Shown: positions 32,965 through 45,514 of the stretch, one piece after another | How positions within the stretch are numbered: the stretch's first letter is position 1 | Layout of the letters: each line of letters starts with the position of its first letter | NCBI GenBank assembly: GCA_020091685.1 | Contig: CM034604.1 | Location: 11,120,519-11,184,518 of the forward strand | DNA: 64,000 nt | Source of the DNA: Lutjanus erythropterus | Lineage: Eukaryota; Chordata; Actinopteri; Lutjaniformes; Lutjanidae | Reading direction: 5' to 3' | Position numbers and translations under genes: made by a program | Notes under the pieces: generated by a model | Told to the model about the DNA's origin: nothing | What the model saw: only the letters and a program-made list of their open reading frames with translations | The model's database searches: none

Positions 32965-35105
32965 AATGTACTGCAAATGCATACAGGTAATGAAACTCCT
33001 TCGTATGCCAACAGCTGTGATATGATTTGAACATTGTAGGAATCAAAAAGTGCAGATATAAAAGCTTTTAGAGTCCAATGGAGGTAATGGGGAAATGCTG
33101 TGAGTCAGATGGGAGTGTTGTTACCATAAAGAATTCAAGGATCCAATTATGTCTTTCAGCCTCGGCTACCTCTACACTTCACTCATTCAGAGAACAGGGA
33201 GAGACTGGGAGAGATGAGGAAGAAATAGAAAGACGGAGTTACAAGGACAGTATGTGAAAGAGACATGAAAAGAGATACAGAATGAAAGCACATTTTTTTG
33301 TGGCGAGCAGAGAGCATTGCTCATATTATTCTTTGACCTGGAATTAATCAACAAGAGATGCTATTAATCTGGATGGGCTGTAGTTCATTGTGCTGTTTCC
33401 ATTGTTAGCCTGGGCCCACCACCACCTCAATTACTGCCTGCTTAATTCGGCAGTGCCCACTCCATCAGTCCCGAGCTTTATTATTCACAGGAACATTTGA
33501 TTTAGCGCAGCATTCAATTTTAATAGGGTAAACACTGGAAGTCACAATTACAAACATACTGCCATTGTGAATCCTCCTTCGTTAAATTTGTTATAGCTTG
33601 CAGGGGTCAATCTCATTTTGCCACTCAAAGGACACAATATCTACATGCAGGATATAAATTGAGCAAAGATTCTCCTCTCTGGAAATTACCTTGATACATT
33701 TTATGCATGCACAAACGGATTTCAACAAATATGGAGTACAGTGTGTTCACTGCTGTCAGACAGTGAGAGATGAAGACTATCTAATCTTCACAGTGAATGC
33801 AGATCAGAGTGGATGTTGTTGTGACCAAAAGGATTCTTTTGGTAGCTGTTTTTCTATTGAAAGGAGCACTGAAAAATGCACTGAATTAAAAAAGATTTTT
33901 TTTTTTCTCACTGAAGTTTCAATTTGAAAAATGTTGTAACTTTATTTTATGTTTTTGTAAATTCCAAATGACTTTCAAGAAGTTTGCTGTAACAAGCTAA
34001 AATCTGGGACTGTTTATAGTGAAAATAGAGGCACACTTCAATCGATACACTTGTTAGTTATTTTCAACTACGTGTTAGCGTTATTAGTGTAAATAAGAGA
34101 GTCTTTTAGACAGTGTTTGGCAGGTCATGTAAACATTATGAATAATAGCTGCAAGGATTAATTGATTAATGGATTTTTAATCGCTTGTTAAATTAAGTCA
34201 ATCACATCAATATCTAATTATTTACAATATTGATCATTTAAATAGTGGTGTGGCTAGTTAAATATTTATAATAAAAGGCATCTTAACTTGCCAATTGTAT
34301 TTACATAAAATTGTCTTTTTCAGAGCATCTTTTCGGTGTGTCTGTTGACACCTTATCTTCTTTAAATTGTTTTTGTCTACACACCTGATATCATGTTAGA
34401 ATGAGCATATAGACTACACATACAGATTTTGAACACATAAAATATATTTTTAAAATGTTTTATAATTTTTACTATCCTCAGTGTTCCTCAATAACAAAAC
34501 ACTAGAATCTCCTAGATGATCTACTGATGTTACAGGTTAATATGATGGCCACCAGTTCAATCGCTTTTGAGAAATACTGTTTTTTCTCAGTTTGGTGTGG
34601 CAGATGGCTCTAAAACTACCATCAAAATGCTTCTTTGAAGCAACTGGGAACATTCATCGAAACTGAATGAGAAAGTGAACTGACTCAAATACATTTTCAG
34701 GTTCTATGAACCACAATCTTTAGCTCCTGTCTGCTGTTAGTGAGCTTTTATTACGACTTTTAAGTCATAATTGACTTCTCTCTTTTATGTCCACAAGCGT
34801 GTACCTCTGACTTTTTTTTATCAAAGAACCAGATATTCTCTAACACAGTTGCTCATCTTTTGTTCTGATGATTCAACCTGGAGAGTTTCATGCACATCCA
34901 AACCTTGGACGCGTTCCAACCTCCAGTCATCTGACTTTGTCAGTGCAGAAAATGAATCAGTTGATACTGTACATGCACACCTTCTTCAAGGTTTCTGCAG
35001 GTTTCAACATGTTACTTAAAACAGTTTTTAGGACCATTATGGATGCAATTTAAGACGTATTTCAAGAAAGAAAAGAAAACTACCGTCAACAGAAGCAATT
35101 TTAAC
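32965..35105. other. Single-copy non-coding stretch
   Basis: 33300-33640 is complex sequence with homeodomain-type cores (GGAATTAATCAAC, GCTATTAATCTGG) and could be a conserved non-coding element. 34150-34190 (GATTAATTGATTAATGG) resembles a hAT subterminal repeat without a partner. No exon supported. Confidence 0.3.
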
Positions 35106-35463
35106 TTAAAGCTGCGACGTGGGACTTTCATAATTTGTTGATTACGGAGGCCCCTGAAGACAAAAGCAGTTCTGCTTCCACTGTAATAACCACAAAATAT
35201 TATGTCAAGAACAAGATTATGGAAATAAAAATCGCCTCTCTGGCTAAAATCCTACTCACTGTAACTTTGCCTGGGAAAATGTAAACACAGGCTTGTTTCA
35301 TCTCATTTCAAAGAGAATCCGACCTGATGGCAGCCATTAAGAATAACTATATAGCTGATCTTCTCACAGATGGTGTCATTTGCTTATGTAGGTCATATAG
35401 AGACATCAATAATATACTGAGAATGTTTCATAACCAGTTAAAAACTCCTTGTAGTAGCTTTAA
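35106..35463. mobile_element. TTAA-flanked MITE
   Basis: Left end TTAAAGCTGCGACGTGGGA and inverted right end TTAAAGCTACTACAAGGAG are terminal inverted repeats; TTAA stands at 35106-35109 and 35460-35463. The interior (CCACAAAATATTATGTCA, CTCTCTGGCTAAAATCCTAC) matches a MITE type I know from several fish. 358 bp, non-coding. Confidence 0.75.
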
Positions 35464-35972
35464 TACCTCTGGAAGTAGCTACTTTTTTGATAAAGAGATG
35501 AAACATTAGCCCACACACCACAATGCAACATGTTAGTTGGGTATGCTGGGATACATTATGGCCAGGCTGAAATAAATGTAACTCTATTAAAGTATCATTA
35601 ATTTCAGAATGCAATCAGGCCCTATCAAAATTGTATATTAGGCATTTTAAGACATTTTAAAGGTGAAAGGTTTTGTGTTTATTGTTTTGTCATTGTCTGT
35701 CGATTTATGTCATTTTTTTGTTAAATTAAAAAAGAGAGGTAAATATGAAAGGTAAAGGTGGAGAGCGTGGTCTCTGCAGGCAAAGAGGTGGCCCCGTCAC
35801 ACGCACAAGATTATCACGACATGAGTTTTTGCGTTGTTTAATAGGGAAAGTCCTGCATAGTTTGTCTTTAAGATGTGATGCTTCTGCAGATCTCCCAGCA
35901 GCATCTTTTGACCATCTTCATCTTGAAACCATCTTCTTTTCAACATAGATGAGCCTTGCACATATCATTAAC
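35464..35972. other. Unassigned non-coding stretch
   Basis: No gene or repeat boundary seen. A 67-codon frame at 35745-35948 lacks support. Confidence 0.35.
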
Positions 35973-36122
35973 AGGAAACAGGAGAAAGTTGGCCACGGTT
36001 ACCAAGCTTGCTCAACAGCACAGAGCAAAAAGGGGTGGGGCTTGGATAGGGTCAATTGTAAAGTGCTTTTCCTGTTAAGGTAGAAAAACGCTTTATAAGT
36101 GCAGTAAATTTACCATTTCTGT
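35973..36122 (+). mobile_element. 5'-truncated L2-like LINE 3' end
   Basis: AGGAAACAGGAGAAAGTTGG and CAGAGCAAAAAGGGGTGGGG lead into GGGTCAATTGTAAAGTGC, then AAACGCTTTATAAGTGCAG and TAAATTTACCATTT. A TTGTAAAGTGC...GC(T/G)(T/A)TATAA...TGCAG ending is characteristic of L2-clade and related SINE tails in fish. Only the 3' untranslated end is present. Fragments of the same upstream part lie at 13808 and, inverted, at 13180. Confidence 0.55.
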
Positions 36123-37419
36123 CACTTGTGCCATTGTGCATCCCCCAAAATGAATGACACCATATGCTCAAGCTGGGTGGAACATCTGAGGCAAAATGAC
36201 TGCAGATGGGTGAAAGCAGAGGACAGTGGAGCCACAAAGGAGACATGAGTAATCAGAGTGGAGAAATGTCACTTTGGCTCCTGCCGCCTTTTGCATTGAT
36301 TGGATGGAGACATAATTAAAAGCGACAGCTGTACAATCAATAACCATCCCCCTGCTCACCCATGGGCAGGACTGCAGACCACCCTCTCAGCACCGTCTGT
36401 GTCTGTCTGTCTGTCTGTCTCGCACACACACCTCTCGGTGGTGGTGGACTGAGGAGTAGTGATTCGGAGCGTGACCAAACGTGTCATGCAGCAGCAGCAG
36501 ACGTTATGTAAGAGAGTCATCCTCGCCTGGCTTCTTCTCTTACTCTCTCCCTCTCCCTCTCAGTCATTGGCTCTCACCTCCAAACAGTGGGAGTGAAGAC
36601 TCAGCAAAAACAGCCAGAAAACACCCATGAACGGCTAATGTTGGATCTAAAAGCCTCCCACGTGCTCTCATCTCCTCATGCTTTCATATGTCATCAAGGC
36701 TCATATCAACACCTTGGCCCATTGGTTGAATCATAGTGTGAAAACTGCGGGGTAGAGGCTGAGGGTGCCAGTAAGAAGGCACGACAACAGACGTGCTGTG
36801 CACATCTCATAATGATGAAACCATAAGGATGCCAAGCTATTGCTCTGAGTTTTTTTTTGTCAGCGTAAGTCCTGTTTTTAGATTTGTATTTTTCTTATTT
36901 TGGACAGAAAGTGGTTCAGGAACCGAGTGAGACAGGAATGGATCAATGCTTCAAAATGTGACACATAAACAAAATTCTTCACAAATCTAAATCGAGTTGC
37001 AGTGAATACAGTGAATGCCCACATTCACAGTATAGCATCTGTGGGTGGTTAATGCCCAGGGTGTAGAACTGAGAAGGGATGTAGGAACATGTCCCAACCA
37101 ATATCCAAGGTACACTTAACTGTCCCTAGCAATTATTGTAAACAAAAACTTAAAATATAACCACTGTTGACCGACTGTCTTAGTTAAAGAGATTCAGCAT
37201 TGTGACAGTACAATAGCACACAATATTTTTTGAAAGACTGTGCGGTGCCACCCTCAAAAGCCTTGAAGTGGTTTGGTCCACCACCACTTTTTACTGCCAG
37301 TAAGTATTTAATATATGAATAAAGCAACTAGCAATTATCCAGACCATCAGTGGGGAATTATATACTTATCCAGGAATAGCATGGTTACATTGAAATTTAA
37401 AAATTAATAATTACCTGCT
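36123..37419. other. Non-coding stretch with microsatellite
   Basis: A (GTCT)5 microsatellite at 36401-36420 is followed by CACACACA and a CAGCAGCAGCAG run near 36490. 36380-36720 is GC-richer single-copy DNA. No exon was supported. Confidence 0.4.
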
Positions 37420-37790
37420 TAAAAAGGTAGTCAGTAACCTAATCTAAGTATCACAGTATTAAATGTAATGTAACTTGATTACTTTCTGTTACTTTTGAAC
37501 TATTGCTGGTCTGTGTAGCAAACATTAGATTTTGCTTTCAATTAGATGTTGAGACAAGATAATGGCAAATTTTCTACCTGGTGAAAGCATATTTTTTAAG
37601 ACGTAATGAATTGCCAACTGTGAGATTTGCTGTTTTCACTTCAACATAGTGTTGTTCTTCATTTTAAAACATTTTAAAATTGTAATCCTGCTAATAATCT
37701 CCATTTTCGCTAATTGTAACTGCAATCTCATTACATTGTACTGGATTACAGTTACCTTTTTTGTGTCCTAATTATGCAATCCTGTTACAT
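37420..37790. repeat. Possible degenerate TAAC/GTTAC-type interspersed repeat
   Basis: Repeated GTAATGTAACTTGATTAC, TCTGTTACTTTTGAACTA, TTGTAACTGCAATCTCATTAC and GGATTACAGTTACCTTTTTT motifs resemble a diffuse fish repeat family built of GTTAC/GTAAC words. Boundaries are unclear. Confidence 0.35.
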
Positions 37791-37863
37791 ATCGTCAGTT
37801 GCTCTCTAATCCTGCACTTTTCTATTATTTTGTCATTTATTTCCACGCATGCTGTAATCTCAG

Positions 37864-38034
37864 TCAGTGCTCGTCTGGCAGCAGTGCCCAGTGTCTCTCC
37901 GTCTCCCCTTCTAACATGCACCCCAGGCAGGAGACTGACAGCTTCTACTATGCCTTTGGGGACACTCTGTGTCTCTGTCACTCTGAAACTCTGCACAGAG
38001 GAACAGACAGACAACACAGGAGGAGATGAACAAG
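37864..38034 (+). other. Exon-like island (171 nt) with splice consensus, unverified
   Basis: Preceded by CTGTAATCTCAG (AG at 37862-37863) and followed by CAAG|GTAGGG. The length is divisible by three. One phase (two bases, 56 codons, one base) is open throughout, giving a symmetric phase 1-1 exon; a second phase is open except for a stop near its end. The block is GC-richer than its flanks. The predicted peptide (rich in Ser, Thr, Leu with three Cys) is not recognised. Could be a real exon, a non-coding exon, or chance. Confidence 0.2.
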
Positions 38035-39418
38035 GTAGGGTGGTAGAGAACATAGCTGCAACAGACTTTGTAGTGTTGAGTAGTAACCTGCTTCATTTAA
38101 TTCACTTGTCACAAATCACCTGACTCATGAACATAATGTTGTTTCCTATGAATGCCACTATAGGCCTGGTGGATAAAATTCGACTTGGTTGCTAAGACTT
38201 GCATGTTGGGCAGTTTCAGTAATTAACATAATGAGCTGATTAATTGTCTTGCATTGGAAACAGCTTGATTATTCTTATTGTTAACATAGAAGGTTGATCT
38301 AAGAGTCTAGGGAACATGAATATTTGAACCAAATATTTGACTGTAAGTCTGGATCAAAGTGGTTGACCCCGTGATCAGTTTTTCCATCACTAGAGCCCCC
38401 TGACCAGACATCAGATGGCGTGATGGCTCACTGGTTAGCACATGCCTCCCAACTTGAAGGTTACAGTATTTAGTTTTGCTAGTAGTTATCTAGGGACTAA
38501 AATAACACCTCTAAGCTCTATTTGCATGGGACTAGTATTACCAAGGGACATAGTTGTTTGTCGTGTGTCACCCCCACGTCTGTGGTTTGTGTGGCACATT
38601 TGCAAGGGATAAGCAAAGTCTGTATTTTACTCATATTTGCTGACATTATCTAGTGGATATGATGTCAAGGCTCTGCATATCATCAACGCTTCACAAGTGG
38701 AGCGTTTGTTCTTCAGCAGCCACATTTGTAATATAGTTTAGAGCAGTTTTAGCCACTTTCTGCATGTGTTACAAGCAAAAATACGCATTTACAGCTCACT
38801 TAGATTAAACAACAGCTGTGTTGTGGCTGAACTTGAATATGACAGCTTTTGTTGCTCCTGTCATCGTTGCTCATTTTAAATGTCAATATAGTCGATGGCA
38901 CAGTACAGCTGTTGACTGCTGTTCAAAATTATAAATTATCAAATATTATACTTGTTCAGCTGACAATAGAAAACAGATGCTAAAAAAATCCTAGAAATCT
39001 CAGTTTGTACAGGACTGAAATTAGATCACAGCGCCTCGTTTGTAATTTTTATTTTACAATTTATTGACATGGTAGATTCACACAGGATTAAGATCACAGA
39101 TGACCTCCACAATAATTTCAAATTACTAGAGGTCCTCTGGTAATACCAGTCCCCTACAAACCAGGTTTAAGTAATTTAGTCTCCTAGTATGGAGTCTTAA
39201 TTGGTTATATGGTACTTGATTGGTTTGTGATTGAATTAACCTCATTAAGCAAGATTTCTTTGATATAAACCGTTCTGATCTCATTTTCAGACATTTGACA
39301 GCTGGACATCCTGACTTATTCTTAGAAATCTTATCAAAATAAAATAAAATCAGTTATTGCAGTTAGGTCCTATGTATAGTGTAGTTGCAAAATAGAATAA
39401 TAGTGAAAGAAATTCATG
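38035..39418. other. Unassigned non-coding stretch with SINE-head-like fragment
   Basis: 38417-38465 (GGCGTGATGGCTCACTGG then TTAGCACATGCC) contains an A-box-like TGGCTCACTGG at 38424-38434 and resembles the tRNA-like head of a common fish repeat, cut off after about 50 bases without a B box. Otherwise nothing recognised. Confidence 0.3.
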
Positions 39419-39570
39419 CAAAACCACACATTTCAACCTCATGGTGGTACGAGAACTTTGAAGATCACCAAAGTCATTAGCATTCATCCTTTTGGCACCA
39501 CATATCTGCCAAATGTCGTGGCAGTCCATCTGATAGTTGCTGAGACATTTTCAGCCCGTTTTCATCAGAA
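39419..39570 (-). repeat. Inverted fragment of the GGATGGATTGCCATGAAAT family
   Basis: On the minus strand it reads the same order of motifs as 22640-22720 (GGACTGCCACGACATTTGGC, GGATGAATGCTAATGACTTT, GGTGATC). Diverged; no boundaries. Confidence 0.5.
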
Positions 39571-39818
39571 ATATTGCTGTGTAGGTAGCAGAAATCTGTT
39601 TAAATGGTTAAAACAAATACTTCATTGTACCAGAGGCAGTGTGACGCAGCAGAGCAACCTTGTGGGTGAAAAAGAAGATCCAGTAATCCATTATACTGAG
39701 AAACCCTATTGAAAAATGAGTTAGAATCTCAAAATAATGATTTTGTATCTCAAAATATTGCCTCAAAATAATGAGAAACTTTCTCAGGAATGACTTACAT
39801 ACTAAGTCATTACTTTGA

Positions 39819-39990
39819 TAGGGGAGACTGGGGACAATTGTAACATTTTTTTATTTTCCTTCAACAGTCATCTTTTAAAACATCAATATATGGGCACTAA
39901 TTAAGAATACAATTTATATATTTTCACCAATAAGGACATCATATTTTTTGTCCCAGTCCACCCCTGCATCTAGGTATGAGGACGTGTTGG
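39819..39990. mobile_element. Solo left end of the TAGGGGAGACC element
   Basis: TAGGGGAGACTGGGGACAAT followed by TGTAACA is the same terminus as at 1773. No inverse end is found within the next several kilobases, so this is a truncated or decayed copy. 39710-39810 just before it is a low-complexity run of TCTCAAAATAATGA-type motifs. Confidence 0.5.
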
Positions 39991-42699
39991 ATATGTGAGT
40001 CTTTACCAAAGTGGTGGACTTGCCAGCCAACCAATATACGCTGCTGTATTTCCTTGCACAAAGAGTGCTGTTTGATGGTGAAAGAAAATGACAAAATCCC
40101 TCTCTTTAGATTTAAACATTCATTGTGATCTTTTAGCCTCAGCCGGTCACCCTGTTAACATACTGGACGAGCAGAATTGGGATCAGTGCTCCGTTGGTGC
40201 GCCCTGTGCTTACACAGGCTTATTGCATTACCACCATCCCAGCATGCAAAGTGGGACAGAATATTTATTTAGGGATCATCTGTCTACAAGTCCACAATGT
40301 ATTAAATATCCAACACTGGGGAGAGGGCTGGATGTTAGAGGCACAGGGATTGTAACAGTTGGAATAACTTTACAACATCTCCATGAGATAATGCATTTAC
40401 AGAGGATAAGCGGAACTTGTGTAGATTTCCCTCGGTACCCCTCGCTTGCCGTGTGCTGTTCTTGTCAGGGATGGGAAATAAGATCTTGATTTTTCTTTCC
40501 TACAAGTACTCTTATGCTCTTTGCTGCTTTTCTATATAGTAGATTTTGTCCTGCGCATTGGGTATTTTTATTGTCAGAGATATCACAATGTAAAATTTCA
40601 AGAACAAATGACATCAGAGTGTGTGTGTCTGTATGTGTGGAGTTTAATGTACATCTGGGGTAACCCCCTGGGGTAGACAGTGGCTTTGTAAGCTCCTTTA
40701 GCAGGAGATAACTCTGTGAGTAGATTAGTTGGAGGGGGGGTTGTGGCCGGTTACACCCTCTGTCCTGTCTGTGTGCCCAGTGGTCACTCACACTGTGGAT
40801 CAAAACCACTAAATCCCTGCTAGAGCCAGGCTGCACTGTCAAAGAGTGACACTCAGACCCCTCACCCCACAAAAACACACACAAAAACACAACGAAATAT
40901 ACAGACACACCCTGATACTGTGTACAGCGTATACACACAACCACTTGATTGTTAATTCAATTACTTAGATATTCTGATTGAGAATGAGTCAGCAATTACT
41001 GCAACAAGCAAATAAAAGATTTCTTTCAAACCAAATATTTAATGCAAACTACTTCACTCTGCACTTTCATAAAATAATTCTTTAATTTTATGAGCTGTGA
41101 ATATGCAGGGATTGTTAGTTTTTGTCAGTGCTGCATGTTTCCACAGCATTAAAACCCAGATTTAAAGAGAAAAGAAATTAAATTGGGCACACAGCCCTCC
41201 TGTACTCTCACTGGCTTTGGTATTTTGTCAAGCCCAGGTCTAAATATAGAATGTATTGTAGTAGGATGTATTGGAATAATGTTTAATCTCTTCATCTGAT
41301 GTATTTCTTTTGTGACTGTCCTGTATGTTCAAATGGTTTCACAGTTAAAAGTGTTAAGTCTTTAATAGAGAAACCAATGTTGAAGTTAGTGTTCATATTC
41401 AAAATGCAATGATGAGTAACTGAAGGTTTGTTGTAGAGTAAAGAGGTTGGTAGGAGATGAAATTAGTCCAAGCAAAGAATTGCAGAAGTTTCAATCTGTT
41501 ATACTCAAATTGAATGTTGAGTTAAAAAATTGGATTTTCTCTATAAAAGAAAAATGAGTCGCAAGTTGGAGGATACAAAGATTTGAAATTGAACAGCCTT
41601 ATTATTCAATTGCCTATTAACCTCTGGATAACTTCTGAATTTCCCTTTTCAACTGACTATTTGCTAAATCCCCGAACACAGATTGTCCAATCATAACTTA
41701 GCGACTGTAACTAGGCATGACCATTCTCTCAAACTCTGGAGTTGTCCAAATAATGAAGTGGTGTGCATGGGGCTTACTCAACGTTTAAAAAGTGAGGAGG
41801 GTGGTGTCTGTCTGAAGCCCCTTCCAGAACCAAGAACACAAGACCAAAAGTGTAAGGAATGGATGAAACTGCATGTTTATCTGCTCTAAAGCGAGCTACT
41901 GATGTCAGCATTATGGATGTCAGTGGTTAACCATTAACCAGGTAAACACAAGAAGCTTTTGGACTGGTTACACATGTGTGTCTTTAGACTAAAACAACAA
42001 CATGTAATATTTCTGCATTAAAATGTCTAAAAACACATTTATTGTTGAGCTGTGTACATCACTGCATCCTGGTCTTTGTGCTGCCCAAGATGACTGTGAT
42101 TATTTAAAAAAAATACAAACCAGCCACAGGGGTTTTTCCCCTATAGCAGAACAATACTTGTCTGAAGTCAGACCTTTCTGCAGTGCTGATACAGCACTGT
42201 GGAGATGGGTCTGGCTATGAAAGACTACTACTGCTGGACAGCTCTCAGAAATGAAGCAACATCATAACTACCTTTCACTTCATTAATACTGATTAAGAGA
42301 TGCAATCTTACGTGTTCCTCTCTCAGAGCTTCTCTGTTCACTTGAGGCTGTCTGACATGTCTGGCACACAGTCGCCAATCTGTCCAAGAGGACAATTTGT
42401 GCTTTTTGTAGTATTTTTAATTAACTGGTTAGTTACAAGTCAATGGGTGTTGGTTAATTTAAAGCAAAATTAACCAAAAATGTCATGCAGACATGTGACT
42501 GGTTATGTTTTTCACTGAAACACCTTAAAATTACGTAGTACGTATTATAATTCATTATTATCATCGTAACATATGTAGCTCTGCTGGCTGAGGAGCAGGA
42601 CAGAGGAGTGAGGAGTGGGGGAGACAGATGGTGCAGTAGACAGAAGAGGAGAGGAAGCTCAGTCCGGCTGGGAACCCACCTGACCCGTATTGAAGTGCA
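39991..42699. other. Unassigned non-coding stretch
   Basis: Contains a 133-codon plus frame (40088-40489) and an adjoining 159-codon minus frame (40465-40944); neither resembles a known protein and both fit chance. A TG-rich run lies near 40617-40640. 41925-42490 has several GGTTAA/TTAACC words. Confidence 0.35.
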
Positions 42700-42777
42700 T
42701 CTTCAGAGCTTCCTCTCCTTCTTCTCCTTCTTCTCCTCCTCCTCCTTATCCTCATCTCCTCCTCCTATTCTCATTCC
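42700..42777. repeat. Polypyrimidine tract (TCC/TTC)n
   Basis: About 78 bases almost purely C and T on the plus strand, built of CTCCTTCTT and CTCCTCCT units. Long polypurine-polypyrimidine mirror-like tracts can form triplex DNA. The arginine-run frame on the minus strand is an artefact of this composition. Confidence 0.8.
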
Positions 42778-45036
42778 TCCATAACACGACTGTGGGTGGA
42801 TACAGAATCAGGAAGTGTTTCTGAGGTTTGATAACCCTTGCACAAAATTACACACAGGGGATACAGCCAGCATCAGGCCCTGAAAGAAGCACACACACCT
42901 TTTTCTCCCCGTGTCAGGCCAGTCTCATGGTCAGATATAATGTCTTGTTCATTTTGTATCTTATATATCATAATTGTTTAATCCTCGTTTTTCTGGATCC
43001 CAATAAAAACACAGACACACACACTATAGCTGCTCTAGCTGTCATGTGACTTAATTTTTAGACCTCCCACTCATGGCTGCACAGACCAGGTGCGATTTCA
43101 TTTGCTTGCAGATTCACTTGCAGATGTGGCAAAAATGGCAACTGCGCCAGTGTAAGATAGCAAAGCCACCTGCGCCCCCAGTGCAACAACTTTGCGCCAG
43201 TGACAGTTAGGCCTCATAGTGTTATTTCCAAGTCCAACAGTTCATTGCTACATTATTTTGTAGGGCTACATTTGTGTTACACTTCCCTTCAGGAGAGCTC
43301 ATATTCTGTGTGGAAGCCCTTCTTGGATGCTATTATATCAGAGCATTAGCAGAGCATCTCTGTTCTGCTCTTGATTTGATTTGGGAAGTGTATCTGAGGT
43401 TTCTTATCTTGCAAGCTTTTGCTCCTCTACCATCACAAATGGAACATAAATTTTACCTCTGTCTTGCTTGGGCTGTGCAAAATGTTAATTAAGTTCTCTC
43501 CTATACACCACAAGTCAAAAACTTCTGTTTTCAAACCAGAAAGCTGGGGTCGAATGAAAGAAGCCATTGTTCATTTTTTGCTGCACCCTACAACAACCAT
43601 TTCCCCCTGGGCTTAAGAGTATGCACACTGAGGCTGCAGTCTCCAGGAGGACAACCCACAAAAACCTCAGCACCATCTTGGACATAACCAGCTCCTCAGT
43701 CAGTCTCCTTGCTCCTTTTCACCCGCATTCACATTTCGCATTCAATATCCAGGGATTGAAGAACAGTAATGTGTGGTGTCCTGTCAGCTCAGAGTGCGAT
43801 CCGCCCCTCAGGTGCAACAGCCCGATCCAGGATGCTGTGGACCAGATCTCTCTGTGTGGACACAACAGTCTATGATGTCTCGTAGTTTGGCCAGCTTGAG
43901 TCCTGTTACATCCATTTCATTTTCTTGACTGGATATCATCCAGGAGCAGCTTTGAGTCACAGCTGTAGCATGACTCTTATCTGCTCTCCTCCTCGCCTCC
44001 TGGGGCAGTCACCCGTGGCGGTGCAACCAGCCGATCTGACTTCAAGTTCAAATGATACCAACTGCATTTGTTGATCATCCTAGAGTCCGCTGCTCTTTAA
44101 TTCAAACCCAACATATTCATTTTCCAATGCATGCAAGTGTATTTCTATCATAGGTGATGTGTATTTTGGCGATACAGACAAAAAATAACAGATTAAAGGA
44201 GAAATGTAGCAAAGTTTGAAGGAGTTACCAGCCACTGCGTCTTGGGCAGCCATTGAAACCAGTGTTTAACATCCCTTTCATTGGTTGTTTGCTGGGGCAA
44301 ACTCATACCTGAATCTCTTCCTTGTTCTGTTTAAAGCAGTCTTCGTTCCTCATTTATCCTAAAATCTTTCCCACCCATCTTTCCTCACACAAGTTTTCCA
44401 CCACCCGTCCTTCAGTCACAGGATGTTCTAGCAGCCATGCTGGTATTTAATAAAGCAAATTATTTAGTGAAGCTCTCTGTTGTCAGTGAGGCTGCACTTC
44501 TAATAGTCTTAATAGCATACTGAGATGCAGTGTTGATTATCTATCATACAACACATTCCTGCATTGACAAAAGGAAGCATTAATTAAGTTTTCTCAACTC
44601 TTACTGCAAACTTACCATGTTTACCACCTTCCTCTCATCACTCATTAAAATCCAATAGTCTCATTAAATGTCAAAGCTCTAGCTTTAAAGTCATTTTAAT
44701 TACTTATTTTGCAGTAAATTTTCCATTTGTAACTGAAACTTTGTTAAATCAAACAAGAGCAAAAGTTCTGACTTATGAGTCATCCTCACAAGTTAGAACT
44801 TCTGGAAAATGTTCGAGCTGATAAGAAAAGAGGTGGAATAGCAGCTTTATGTTTTGTAATAGCATTTCTGAGAGCAAGCAAGTATCATTTAGAAATTTTC
44901 AGTCATATCCAATTGTTCTTCTTGAGTTGTACTATTAATTATCAACCACTAAAAAGAAATTCAGCTTACTTGAACTGGGAACATTTAATAAATGTAATTG
45001 ATGTTTGCAGTGTGTATGTTCTTTACCCCAAATGTT
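42778..45036. other. Unassigned non-coding stretch
   Basis: 43600-44060 is GC-richer and complex, with a 102-codon frame (43567-43875) lacking splice support. 44186 (TTAAAGGAGAAATGTAGC) resembles a TTAA-MITE end like the one at 16390 inverted, but no partner end was found. Confidence 0.35.
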
Positions 45037-45410
45037 AGTGGTGTCACGCCATTATTCTTATGGCCTATTGTTCTGAAGCCCTAATAGTTCTCAAAATGTC
45101 CCATTTGACCCTGAGCCTATTTGTCTGTTTTTTTGAAAACAAATTCCCACTGCTCTGAAAATACACACTCTCACTCACAATCTAATCTTAACCCTAAGGC
45201 CGGAAAGATGGCCTATGAAGTGAAAAAAAACAAAAAATTCAGCACCATGGACAGAGCCGGCAGTCACTGAACTAACAACTGCAGGGAGAGCAAATTTTCA
45301 GACCAGTGGGCCTTTCAGGATAACAAGTGAAATGTTGGACAAACGGGCTTTTGGTCCATTGGGACATTTTTGGGACAATTGGAGTTTCCGAATAATGAGC
45401 CATTGAAACA
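45037..45410. repeat. CCATTATTC-type foldback repeat
   Basis: Left arm: GCCATTATTCTTATGGCC, TGTTCTGAAGCCC, AAAATGTCCCATTTGACC. Right arm: GGGCTTTTGGTCC, CATTGGGACATTTTT, GGAGTTTCCGAATAATGAGC. The arms are inverse-type partners around a 190-base centre that holds CTTAACCCTAAGG and an RE1 site. Same family as 22998-23450. Confidence 0.55.
45238..45258 (+). promoter_or_regulatory. RE1/NRSE-like site (REST binding motif), strong match
   Basis: The 21 bases begin TTCAGCACCATGGACAGAG and match the classical RE1 consensus at 19 of 21 positions with both half-sites intact. It sits near the centre of the foldback repeat at 45037-45410, so it is probably carried by that repeat. Binding is inferred from motif only. 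Confidence 0.55.
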
Positions 45411-45474
45411 ACAGGCTTTCCCTTTTTAGGACAGGTCTATCTTTCCCCTGGAATTTCTGCTAATTCTATTCTAT

Positions 45475-45514
<40 letters not shown>
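45475..45514. repeat. Compound (TC)n(TA)n microsatellite
   Basis: TC dinucleotides run from 45475 to 45498 and TA dinucleotides from 45499 to 45514. Confidence 0.9.

Noticed and set aside
34150..34200. ATTAATTGATTAAT motif like a hAT end
   Set aside because: No inverted partner or target duplication found; AT-rich sequence yields this readily.
40088..40944. Adjoining 133-codon plus and 159-codon minus frames
   Set aside because: No similarity to any family I know, no supporting splice sites or promoter, and lengths that fit chance.
42561..42755. Arginine-rich minus frame
   Set aside because: Direct product of the (TCC)n polypyrimidine tract.
43668..43692. RE1-like half-sites CTCAGCACC and GGACATAA
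   Set aside because: Half-site spacing is three bases too wide for a canonical site and the right half is weak.
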